This document shows, in pieces, positions 55,740-64,000 of a DNA stretch of 64,000 nucleotides. Positions within the stretch are counted from its first letter, which is position 1, and each line of letters starts with the position of its first letter. The notes under the pieces are model-generated. The model searched no databases, was not told the DNA's origin, and saw nothing but the letters and a program-made list of their open reading frames with translations. The stretch is from positions 32,687,733 to 32,751,732 of the forward strand of contig CM067367.1 in assembly GCA_034401795.1 (NCBI GenBank), given 5' to 3'. This DNA is from Chaetoderma sp. LZ-2023a. Its lineage: Eukaryota; Mollusca; Caudofoveata; Chaetodermatida; Chaetodermatidae. Position numbers and translations under genes: made by a program.

Positions 55740-56776
55740 GTCCCGAAATGTTATTGACTGCGTGGTTGTTGTCAAACAACGTTACACGTTGGCGGGCTTT
55801 TCTCGACATGCTGCAGATTTCATCGCAGCTGCGAGAGGGAGGTCAACCTTCAAGTCATATAACAACAAGGTTAACGGATTTGCAGACTAGTGTGAGGAAA
55901 AGGGTATTGTTACCTTTCATTCCACTATTCAGTAAATAGCAGACTTTCTCTGTGAGCTGTTCTTTTCAGGACTAGCTCCTGTCACAATTGCTGGATACAA
56001 GTCAGCTTTGGCATCAGTTATCCCTTGTCTAGCCAACAGGGATAGTCCAGAGGTGGCCCAGTTGAGTGTGATGGTAAAGGGAATGAGCAATCTCCGACCG
56101 AGACAACCGGTAGTCATTCCAGCCTGGAGTCTATCTTTAGTGCTTAATGTACTGGCCAAGCACCCTTTCGAACCGTTGCGTTCGGCTAGTCTAAAGCATT
56201 TGACTCTAAAGGCGGTCTTTCTATTGGCAGCTTCCTCAGCTAGAAGGCGCAGTGTGATCCATGCACTTTCAGCAGAGAGGGACCGATTATTGTCTCCAGA
56301 GAGGGTCTGCGTCTACTGCCAAGAGCAGAGTTTATGTCAAAGATTCGATCTTTGAGATATCCCGACAAACCGATCGTTATACCGAAACTAAGTAGGTTTG
56401 ATCGTGATGCCAGTGTCTGGTGCCCATTCCGTGATTTGATTAAGTACAAAACAGACAGACTCGTTACGGTCGAATGATAGACATCTGTGGATCTGCCATA
56501 AGGAGCCATATGGCGCCTCATCCATGGATTCTATCTCTCGTTGTGTAGTCGAATGCATTCAGACTACCCGTGAGATTACGACTGGGCACCAAGTGCAAGG
56601 CGCAAGGGCACGATGTTAGAGGAATAGCCGCCTCTTCCGCCCTTTACAATGGTGTTCCGTTTAAGGACATCATGGCTGTCGCACAGGGGCACTGTGAGTC
56701 CTCTTTCACGGATTACTATATGAGGGATGTGTCAGATTTCGCCATTCCACTCGCTTTAGCTGTTTTGAGACGATAG
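55740..56776 (+). pseudogene. DIRS-2 tyrosine recombinase
   Basis: The core-binding part reads STFKSYNNKVNGFADW, IADFLCELFFSGLAPVTIAG and YKSALASVIP (55.84-56.03 kb). The catalytic domain follows: KGMSNLRPRQPV, LKHLTLKAVFLLAASSARRR with the first catalytic Arg (about 56.24 kb), then after decay GHDVRGIAASSALYNGVPFK with the HxxR pair (56,600-56,650) and SSFTDYYMRD with the presumed nucleophilic Tyr (56,700-56,725), stop at 56,774. Thus R, HxxR and Y are all present, but stops at 55,936 and 56,353 and at least one frameshift break the frame. This enzyme would integrate the circular cDNA without a target duplication. Confidence 0.85.
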
Positions 56777-57264
56777 CTATATGACCGCACTGCTCTTCTT
56801 CCTTTTTTGGCATTTGTAAGAGAGAATTAAGAAGCAGACATGGTCGAGCGAGAGGATATCAACCAGTTGTGTCACTGTTGGCCGGACAAGTGAATGGTTG
56901 GAGGCTCCAGGTCTGAATTCCAAATATCATGAGGTAATTCACGATTGAGAGTGTTTTGTATTATGTCTATATATCATGATCATTCAGCTTATATATTCAT
57001 GCTCATTCCCAGGCTAATATATGCAAAGAGCAGTTAAGCCTCTAGGCATATTTGTGTTTTCAGGCGAGATGCATGTTCGTGAGTTCTCTCCCTTTTCTTA
57101 GGAGAAAAAGGGGGGCGGGGCAGTGATGCGAATGTGATTCGGTTCCGTTAACTTGACGGTCCTTTTTAGGTCTCTGTTAGTCAAGTTTAAGTTTAACTCT
57201 TTCTCCAAGGGGCAAAAGTAGCATTTATGGCTTGCCCCTTCCCACCAGGTTACTGACCAAATCT
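56777..57264. other. DIRS-2 3' untranslated region
   Basis: No frame. The segments gctcattcccaggctaatat, gttcgtgagttctctccctt and gaaaaaggggggcgggg match the DIRS-1 3' region at 5,400-5,550 in inverse orientation, so this is conserved element sequence. Confidence 0.6.
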
Positions 57265-57370
57265 GGTGTATATCAGAAGTAACAGAATGGTGAGTATCGA
57301 TCGAAGGAGAATGCAGGAAATTTCAATTTCCCTTTCTCCGAGATCTAACAATACTCACCATTCTGTTACG
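57265..57370. repeat. DIRS-2 internal complementary region
   Basis: agaatggtgagtatcgatcg plus aaggagaa (complement of the left outer end at 42,699) is joined to tgcaggaaatttcaatttcc, ctttctccgagatctaacaa and tactcaccattctgttac (complement of the right outer end at 57,550-57,608). The two halves meet at the sequence expected for a circle junction. Confidence 0.8.
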
Positions 57371-57399
57371 GACCCAGCCTCCCAGCCCCACGGGGACAA

Positions 57400-57608
57400 G
57401 CCATGGATTTCTCTTGTTTGGTGGCTATGCAAACAATATGAGCTCTATGGTAGATGGGTACTCGGCAGTTGGGAGCCGAGTACCCGGTTCCAAGGAGTCG
57501 GTAAAGCTTTCTAAGTCTATAGTCCTAGAGCCAGCTGTATATCAGAAGTAACAGAATGGTGAGTATTGTTAGATCTCGGAGAAAGGGAAATTTAAATTTC
57601 CTGCATTC
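57400..57608. repeat. DIRS-2 right inverted terminal repeat
   Basis: Inverse copy of 42,720-42,895 (gggagccgagtacccggttc, aaagctttctaagtctatag, agaagtaacagaatggtgag), then the end-specific gttagatctcggagaaaggg and a ctgcattct terminus. Confidence 0.85.
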
Positions 57609-57682
57609 TACCGTAACAATTCACATCTGTTGTGACGGTGGAGGTCAATGCAAGGCCTATTATGATATCTGTTTACAATTAA

Positions 57683-57912
57683 CCCTTTAGCCCTCGAATT
57701 TATTCAAGAAAATTTTAATTTTCTCATAGAAAATGTCTCTTTGCAGACCAAGAGAAGACCATTTCTGAAAACTTACCACTGGAAACAGGCTTGGTTATCG
57801 AGCCAGTCATTCCAGTGGTAAATTTTCAAATATAGTCTTCATTTGGTCTGCAAATGGGCATTTCTCAAGACCACTGCTGAAGCCATTTTTGGCCGATATG
57901 AGGGCTAAAGGG
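57683..57912. repeat. MITE-A reference copy, 230 bp, TTAA-flanked
   Basis: It is flanked by TTAA at 57,679-57,682 and 57,913-57,916. The termini are perfect 13-bp inverted repeats, CCCTTTAGCCCTC. The interior is a long imperfect palindrome with aagaccatttctgaaaactt and ccactggaaacaggcttggt against gagccagtcattccagtggt. TTAA duplication with CCCTTT ends is the piggyBac-type signature. No coding capacity. Confidence 0.8.
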
Positions 57913-58082
57913 TTAAATCAGATTTTCGTCTCGCTTCTTGAAGGTTTGCACTTACACCGCACAGATTTCACAGATGTATGTGTACTTTAGCCTGTTAGAG
58001 AAAAATATACACTTTATTGCAATATATTTCGTATATTTTTGATACACGGGCCAATACATTAACGGCCGAGCAAATCCAGATC

Positions 58083-58250
58083 CAGTACACCAGCCATTCT
58101 TGTCCTAGTTAGTAGTTACCGCGATCAGACCGCTCCACCCACTTGCCCATATATGGTGCGTTCGACTTCGACCTCGCCTGCTAAATAAGACGGTGCATTT
58201 CCCGTGATTCATAGCAGTAACTAGGACATGATGGCTGGCGCACTGGGTCT
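58083..58250. repeat. Small inverted-repeat element
   Basis: ccagtacaccagccattctt with gtcctagtta at the left pairs with taactaggacatgatggctg and gcgcactgg at the right (about 26 of 30 bases). The centre has no feature. Confidence 0.6.
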
Positions 58251-58260
58251 GGTGCGGGAT

Positions 58261-58279
58261 AGAGCTGGGCGATATTGGC
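58261..58279. repeat. hAT-3-like terminus stub
   Basis: TAGAGCTGGGCGATATTGG matches the first bases of hAT-3 (TAGAGCTGGGCGGTATTG). DIRS-4 follows it directly. No second terminus is visible. Confidence 0.45.
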
Positions 58280-58722
58280 TTTCTCCTTCGATCAATACTC
58301 ACCATTCTATTACTTCTGATACAGCTAGCCCTGATAGCTGGGCCCTAGGACTTAGAAAGCTTTACCGACTCCTGGAACCGGGTACTCGGCTCCCAACTGC
58401 CGAGTACCCGTTTGCCATGAAGCTCATTCTTGTTTTCATAGCAACAAGAGACATGCTTTTTTGCAGTTGGAAGTCTTGAGATTGTTCTACGTCTTTTTTT
58501 CTGTGTTAAATTGTGATAGCTTGTGCGCTCTCTTAAAGGATATTTGGATTACCATGGATGCTGCCGATGATAACCAGGTCGTATATTTCCATGTTATTCC
58601 ATAGTTAAAAGACTTAGGTCTTTGAAATTTCGTCTGTGTCGCATGTTCCAATTTCTAACCCCAAAGTGTCTAGGACATGTGTTAACAACGAAATATGCCA
58701 GATGATCGCCTTCTTTTAAGCA
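58279..58722 (+). mobile_element. DIRS-4: 444-bp left-end fragment
   Basis: ctttctccttcgatcaatac through the left ITR and into the leader (aggtcgtatatttccatgtt, aacaacgaaatatgccagat, gatcgccttcttttaa) matches DIRS-2 at 42,699-43,150, then stops at 58,722 where Penelope-like sequence begins. Only the left terminus is present. Confidence 0.8.
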
Positions 58723-58732
58723 GCCTCAAGGG

Positions 58733-59085
58733 TTGAAATATTTTCGCCAATCCGCCACTCTTTGGCTACAGAAAAAATCCAACCATTGGAAACCAGCTCA
58801 TCAGGGCCCAACTCACACCTCTCCACCCTCCCCTAATCCTTATCTATCCAAACCCTCTTACAGCATGCGCAATTGCGGCATATGCCGCAAAAGGACCAAA
58901 ACCAGGTCATTCCACAGCTCATACACAGGATACATTTACACAGCCAAAATCATAGGCACCTGTCGAACACGCAATGTGATATATCTCATCACCTGCCTCC
59001 AATGTACCAAACAGTATGTGGGTGAAACCAAACAGACTCAAAATTAGGATACAAGAATACTACAGAGACAAAGGAATTTAGGTTT
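58733..59085 (+). pseudogene. Penelope-like element fragment: GIY-YIG endonuclease part
   Basis: The 104-codon frame has CGICRKRTKTRSFHSSYTG, CRTRNVIYLITCLQCTKQYV and GETKQTQN, then a stop. A frameshift continues as LRIQEYYRDKGI. The pattern CxxC...F.S..TG..Y......C.T.NVIYLI.C..C..QYVGET is the Cys-rich linker and the start of the GIY-YIG nuclease that ends Penelope-like ORFs. RT upstream is missing and the nuclease is cut after its first third. In intact elements it follows RT and makes the target nick. Confidence 0.75.
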
Positions 59086-59199
59086 TATGATGAGTTGCAT
59101 TTTTCATTGATTAGTTTTTCTAAAATATTATGGTATGCGCTCCTGGATTAGGTTCAAGGGACCTAATTAGTGCAGGCGCTAGGTATGTACCTACTCAGT

Positions 59200-59285
59200 A
59201 TTTTGGCAACAATATGACTAAGTTGTTGATGCTACAGGCAGCAACAACTTTTGGGGCAAACTGTTTCCAATACTGATCAGGTGAC
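59200..59285. repeat. MITE-B-like palindrome
   Basis: agtattttggcaacaatatg with actaagttgttgatgctaca pairs with ggcagcaacaacttttgggg and aaactgtttccaatactga. Confidence 0.5.
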
Positions 59286-59369
59286 TTTTCACTATAAGTG
59301 ATTTTAAATTTTAAGAAGAGGTTATATAGGTGCTGGATTGTTTGATTGTTTAAAATCTATTTAACAGTT

Positions 59370-59565
59370 TTAACCCTTTTTATACTGACTGACTGATATG
59401 AAAACAGCTTGCCTTGAGCTAACATAAAATGCTACTAGAATTATCTTGAGAACAATCTTATTGAAGGCTATTACTGCAGAAATAACTTTAATACATATTG
59501 CTTTCAAGAGTTTTAGCAGTGTTTTAAGAAAGAAATCATGGGTAATTCAGGATGAAAAGGGTTAA
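59370..59565. repeat. TTAA-flanked short element
   Basis: TTAA at 59,370 is followed by CCCTTTTTATACTG. The right end, in reverse complement CCCTTTTCATCCTG, precedes TTAA at 59,562. The 14-bp termini match at 12 positions, piggyBac-type. The interior is not palindromic, which distinguishes it from MITE-A. Confidence 0.55.
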
Positions 59566-61548
59566 TTATTTTCTAAAAAATTGTAATGGATGTTGTTTTA
59601 AATAATGTGTGTATGTATGGATATCGATGTTAGATTTTTGTATAAGAAATAGTGATGGTGTAATTAGTTTTGTGATATAAAAATTGTTAAAATATATTTT
59701 TATTTTTTGGTATTAATTAAATTAAGTTGTTACTTTTTTTCAACATAAATGCTACATGGTTAAATTAAAATTAGACTGGGGAAAATGACAGTGACAGCAT
59801 GCACTCCAACCACTGCTCAAAAGAATTATATTAATCCAGTCCAGTCCCCACCCCTTCATAGACTATATCCATGGGCTGTAGATTGTCACAGCTGGAGTGC
59901 TATATGTTCTCAGCCCTCTCCCCATAGGCAATCAATACTTGAGCTGATGTCAGTGACACCCACCCCCACCCTGGCACTTTTGCATAGTCTGAATTCATGC
60001 AATGTTATGTACAATTCTTGTTCAGACATGAGCCAGGGGTTCATGGGAAATATATGAATATTCCATACAATTTTGATAAATTTAGTGAATTTCAACCAAT
60101 CAGAAACCAACTAGTTTTCTCTGCTAATGTGTTTCTATGGGAATTTATCTCCAAGCCAAACAAAAATTTAGCAAGCCAGTGTTCAAGAGTCAGTATATTC
60201 ATTATTGAACTGGCTCTTGAATTCGCAACAACTAAAATAAAAACTTTTCTGTGTCAATTTATTCACTGGCTTGCTGTTGCTTCTACTACAGATTAACCCC
60301 ATGCCAAGCGAGTAGCCCCACCGAGCTAATCAACCCCGCAGTCAGGCACGAAAATATTGTCTTACAATTAACGTTATATGTATGTCCACTCTTGATGTAT
60401 GTTTGTTGGGGGGGGGGGGGGGGGGCATGGAGGTAAGTGGGATTCTGTTCCCTCTCAAAACCACCGCAATCCCTACTGGGATCTTTAGCACGCCATGCGG
60501 GACGGCCCCTCTCAACGCCACTGCTCAAAAGAACACTAGTGACTGGAAAGGGTCCCCATGCACTGGCTTCCTGGACATGCCCCTTCTAATCCACGATGAT
60601 AACGGGACAAAATTCCATGCCATTCCCCCTGCTCAGTGAACCCGGATACCAGCAATCCCTGGGAAAAGGCACAGACCAACGACTCCTGCAACACCAGCAA
60701 CAAGTTCAGAGGACACAACACCGCCTAAAAGGAAGATGTCTACCAGACAAGGCATCATTACAAGAACTGGCCAACCTGGCTAAAACTCTACAGACTGCCT
60801 CCACGCAAATATTAAAAATTTGTGAACAACTAATCCACCCTGAGGACTTTTAATTCTTCTCAACCCGACACAACAAACAAAAAACTTTTTCCAATTGTTA
60901 TCAAGTCTACTTATACTGTGTTTCAACCTCATCTGATCCACCACTCATCAAATCACCTATTTGATATAGCACAGCACATAACAATTAAATAAAACATCTA
61001 TCAACTAAATTAGAAGACTTTCTCATTGTTGTTGTACACCCCGTACAAAGCATAGTTATAAAACCTCTGATGAGCCTCGACATAGGAGTGAAACGCCATA
61101 AAGTCGGATCTCGGAAAGGGCCAGGAAATTTCCTTACTCTATGCTTCCCACGCCTATTCCACAATATGCCTGTTCCCCCCCCCCCCCCCCCACACACTGT
61201 ATGCCACCAAGCCATATCTAAGTACCCTTGGAAAAATTCTTCTCACGGGTTCCCCCTACTGCGCGCACACACACGCTTTGAATGGTATCCTTGCAAATCA
61301 GACCCTTTCTCTCACAAACACGGGTCTGCCCAAATGCGCACATGCATGCACATTGAATGGTACCCTTGCTTTTGGTACCCCAGTTTGGGAGAACAAACAG
61401 GGAGCATTCACGTGCGCATGTGCAGTTGAGAGGACCCTTGCCGGGTTCCGAGGCATATAAATAACGAGTGCAAAACCGGTGTAAAGCATCCAACTTTTGT
61501 CCTCAAATCGAGGACAAGTGTCGGGTATCCATTTAAAGATAGTGGCTT
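59566..61548. other. Unassigned region with weak frames and homopolymer runs
   Basis: It contains a G run at 60,409-60,426, a C run at 61,176-61,190, an 85-codon frame at 60,596-60,853 (ASLQELANLAKTLQTASTQI, possibly helical, no known motif), and a CTGATGAG...GAAACG motif at 61,068-61,096 that resembles a hammerhead ribozyme core of the kind linked to Penelope-like elements, but with an imperfect stem. No gene is confirmed. Confidence 0.4.
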
Positions 61549-64000
61549 TCTCCTTTGATCAATACTCACCATTCTGTTACTTCTGATATACAGCTGGCCT
61601 TGACAGCTGGCTCTAGGACTATAGACTTAGAAAGCTTTACCGACTCCTTGGAACCGGGTACCAGGCTCCCAACTGCCGAGTACCCGTCTACCATAAAGCT
61701 CATTCTTGTTTGCATAGCAACAAGAGCTATACATGCTTTTCGCAGTGGAGAGATTGAGGATTAAATCTAAGTCTTTTTGTCTGTGATTGTGATAGCTAGT
61801 GATTCTCTTGCAAGGATAATTGGATAATATGGATACCGCCGATGATAACCAGGTCGTATATTTCCTTATTATTCCATAGTTAAAAGACTTAGGTCTCTAA
61901 ATACCGTTGTGTCGCAGGTTCCAATTTCTGACCCCAAAGAATCTGGGACGTGTGTTAACAACGAGATATGCCGGATGATCGCCTTCTTTAAACCCCAACA
62001 GGCGATCGGCAGATATGAAAATAGGTGTTTGCTACGGTATTTCTAACACGAATATCGGCTGGCGTCGTATTCCGTAGGATCCGAGCAGGTGACGTCACAC
62101 CCGTGGTGCTCGGATGTTTATGTGAAGAACATTTTTCATTAATTCAGTCATCTTGTTCTGGGTGCTGCGTACTAAAAATGGTACCGGAAACTTTGGAATG
62201 TTCAAGTTTTACGTGTTATCACGATCTGTTTGCAATGATCGGTGGTTTCAAAATTCTTGATTAGATGTGTGGTCTGCGGTTTTACCGTGTGCTACAGCAG
62301 TTTGTTTACATTTTGTTGTTTCTTCACATATCGTTTTGGCTTTCGTTAGAAGTATAATTTATATTGATTGGTAAATATACCCCGAATGCTATGCGATATG
62401 ATTCCTGGTTCCGTTATACATCCTGGAGGATCAATTATGGGTGTATTTATGCCCGCTTCGTTCTTGTCGTCATAATCAATGCGATATTTGCTGTAATGTT
62501 GCGGGGTGGGGTGCGGGAGGGTTACAGCTAATTTATGGTCAAATTATTTGAAAATTAATTGTGTGCCTTCCATCCGTGTGTCGTTCCGCTTGCTTATTGT
62601 AGGTTTGTGCTTATGTTATAGGCCAAGCCAGCCCCGCCATCATGTGACGAATGCCACAAATTTGTACGGGTCCTGTTTAAGGACCATGTCTGCTTTAGGT
62701 TACTCCATGTAACCTTGATAGTAGGTGTAATGTGTGTGCAGTGTGGTCCGCGGATATGATGTTAAAGTTCCTTGCCCGGAAGGATGTGGCTGGGTTTGAC
62801 GCGGGGTCAGGCGGTGCGAAGTTAAATCGTGGAGCGTCCGGTTCGGCCGGTGGGGGCGCTCCACGTCCCCAGCTGGAGGTGGCGGAGATGGCACCGCCGG
62901 CGTGGTTCGGTCCGGCTATGCAGGGTTTTCTGCATAGCGTTCTGCCCACGCTGGTGTCGTCACTGCTGCCGAAGGTTGGGGGCAGTTTCTCCCATTGCCT
63001 GGTACGTACTCTGTCCTCGGACAGGGTTCTGGACTGGTCACCGAGGGAGCCGTCTCGTACGGCCCCCTAGCAGTCCCGTCGGGCTCTGGCCTGACGGGTT
63101 CTGTCTCTCTGCAGCCACCTCCGGGTGGTCCAGTAGCGGTGGCCGGTCCGTCAGGTGTGGGAGCCGTCCTCCACGGTTTCCTCGTCTAGTGACGACTTCG
63201 GAGTCTGAAGACGAGGAGGAGAGGTTGCTGCGGCCTGTGATGCCACGGGTGGAGAATATGGAGGTCGATTCCGTCCTGGACGGAACCGTCCTCCATCTGT
63301 CTGGCTTGGCGCAAGCCAGGGCAGCGGCTCCGCCCGTGGTTGAGGCCAATCTGGTACCAGGCACCGGTCCCATGACGGTTGGTTTGACGCCAGCCGACAC
63401 GGTGCCGGGCCGGGCGTGGTACACACCTATCTCGCCTGGTCCGGCGGTCGGACGTGGGGTGCCGTTGGCACCCGTGTCTGGCCACGGTTCCGCGTCTGCT
63501 ATCGGTCTGCACGGTTTTCCGTGTGGGCCTACCCCATGGACTGGTGTGTTTCATGGGGTGGCGGCGGAACCGTTTGGTGCCGGAGTGCCTGGCGTGTCAG
63601 CCGCGGCTCCTTGCCGGGAGGCCGTGACTGGCAGGCCCGTGAACGCGTCAACGGGTGACGTGTTCACGGGTGTGTCCTCCTCGGCTAGCCAGGGTTGACC
63701 CATCTGTGGTTTCGGCCACGGCCGAGGAGGATGCGCCCCGTCCGTCGGTTGCATCGATTGGGACGGGGATCTTGCCCGCAGCCCGGATCCAGTCTGTTGG
63801 ACTGGATCCATGGTTCATCGAGTTGCTTGAGGCTATTTATAGTAAGCAGCTCCTGACCAAGGGCCAGCTCCCTGCGTCCTCCAGGGATGTGCTGGCGAGG
63901 TGTCGTATTCCACGGGGGGAATACGACAGATATGGTGTGGTACCATCGGTCACCGAGGATGACCGATGGGTTCTGGGTGTTCAGAGTGCCAGAGCGGGTG
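61549..64000 (+). mobile_element. DIRS-3: DIRS-like element, left portion (runs off window)
   Basis: It begins ggctttctcctttgatcaat with a complete left ITR (to about 61,745), an uninterrupted leader (through 62,450, including the site where hAT-4 entered DIRS-2 and the site where hAT-3 entered DIRS-1) and the Gag-like region to the window end. It is the reference for both empty sites. Confidence 0.85.
62641..64000 (+). pseudogene. DIRS-3 Gag-like ORF, partial at window end
   Basis: It starts SCDECHKFVRVLFKDHVCF (CxxC then DHxC), followed by a frameshift through CNVC-equivalent positions, then MMLKFLARKDVAGFDAGSGG, MAPPAWFGPAMQGFLHSVLP, VLHLSGLAQA, TGDVFTGVSSS and, near the end, IYSKQLLTKGQLP and CRIPRGEYDRYGVVPSVTED. 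The homologous G run here is 6 G (63,914-63,919), in frame, unlike DIRS-2. Lesions are a frameshift near 62,990 and a short deletion at 63,684 (SSASQG in place of SSSETDW...). It is truncated by the window. Confidence 0.7.

Larger units (their letters stand above)
42699..57608 (+). mobile_element. DIRS-2: DIRS-like YR retrotransposon split by hAT-4
   Basis: Two pieces, 42,699-43,614 and 51,490-57,608, make one element of about 7.0 kb: left ITR, leader, Gag-like, RT, RNase H, YR, ICR and right ITR. The join is supported by DIRS-3, in which the same leader is uninterrupted (62,431-62,470), and by the 8-bp duplication flanking hAT-4. The recombinase-type integration predicts no target duplication, and I see none at the outer ends. 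All frames have lesions, so it is inactive. It is the most complete DIRS copy here. Confidence 0.8.

Noticed and set aside
63038..63811. Minus-strand frames opposite DIRS-3 gag
   Set aside because: Same reason: shadows of the sense Gag-like region.

Overview
This window looks like repeat-dense nuclear DNA of a metazoan, most likely a marine invertebrate. The evidence is the element mix: DIRS-like tyrosine-recombinase retrotransposons, several LINE families, hAT and TTAA-type DNA transposons, a Penelope-like fragment and a Ty3-like gag. I cannot name the phylum. I see no convincing host gene, no tRNA or rRNA gene, and no operon, CRISPR array or other prokaryotic feature. Nearly every long reading frame belongs to a decayed mobile element.

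Left third (1-23 kb). A LINE reverse transcriptase ('LINE-A', + strand) is split into three pieces at about 1,438-1,846, 4,577-4,906 and 11,101-11,650. The first gap is a hAT-like element (1,847-4,568) that contains a TTAA-type MITE, which is itself split by a second hAT-like element (2,132-4,103). The second gap is a minus-strand DIRS element (DIRS-1, about 4,907-11,100), which is in turn interrupted by a third hAT-like element (8,407-10,357). Target-site duplications and resumption of the broken reading frames support each layer. To the right lie fragments of LINE-B, a 151-bp satellite, a TATGC microsatellite, a 2.5-kb imperfect palindrome with an unrecognised coding pattern, and a Ty3-like gag relic.

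Middle (22-43 kb). LINE-C is nearly full length on the minus strand (about 24.0-29.7 kb: ORF1 with a PHD-like finger and coiled coil, ORF2 with endonuclease and RT). A 5'-truncated copy of the same family lies on the plus strand at 22.2-23.1 kb. A CR1-like LINE (29.85-32.16 kb) follows. A possible 6.5-kb TIR-bounded AT-rich block (32.94-39.46 kb) comes next, then two copies of LINE-E arranged tail to tail (39.86-42.6 kb).

Right third (42.7-64 kb). A second DIRS element (DIRS-2, + strand, about 42.7-57.6 kb) is split by a 7,875-bp block (43,615-51,489). That block has hAT-like termini and a perfect 8-bp duplication, GGTGTATT. DIRS-2 keeps recognisable Gag, RT, RNase H and tyrosine recombinase regions, inverted terminal repeats and an internal complementary region, but its frames are broken. 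A 444-bp DIRS left end joined to a Penelope-like GIY-YIG fragment follows, and a third DIRS copy (DIRS-3) starts at 61.55 kb and runs off the window. Small fold-back MITEs of at least two families occur throughout.

These parts do not form a pathway. The window records successive insertions, and its main value is that the nesting order, termini and duplications can be read directly. Element names (LINE-A to E, DIRS-1 to 4, hAT-1 to 4, MITE-A/B) are local labels only.
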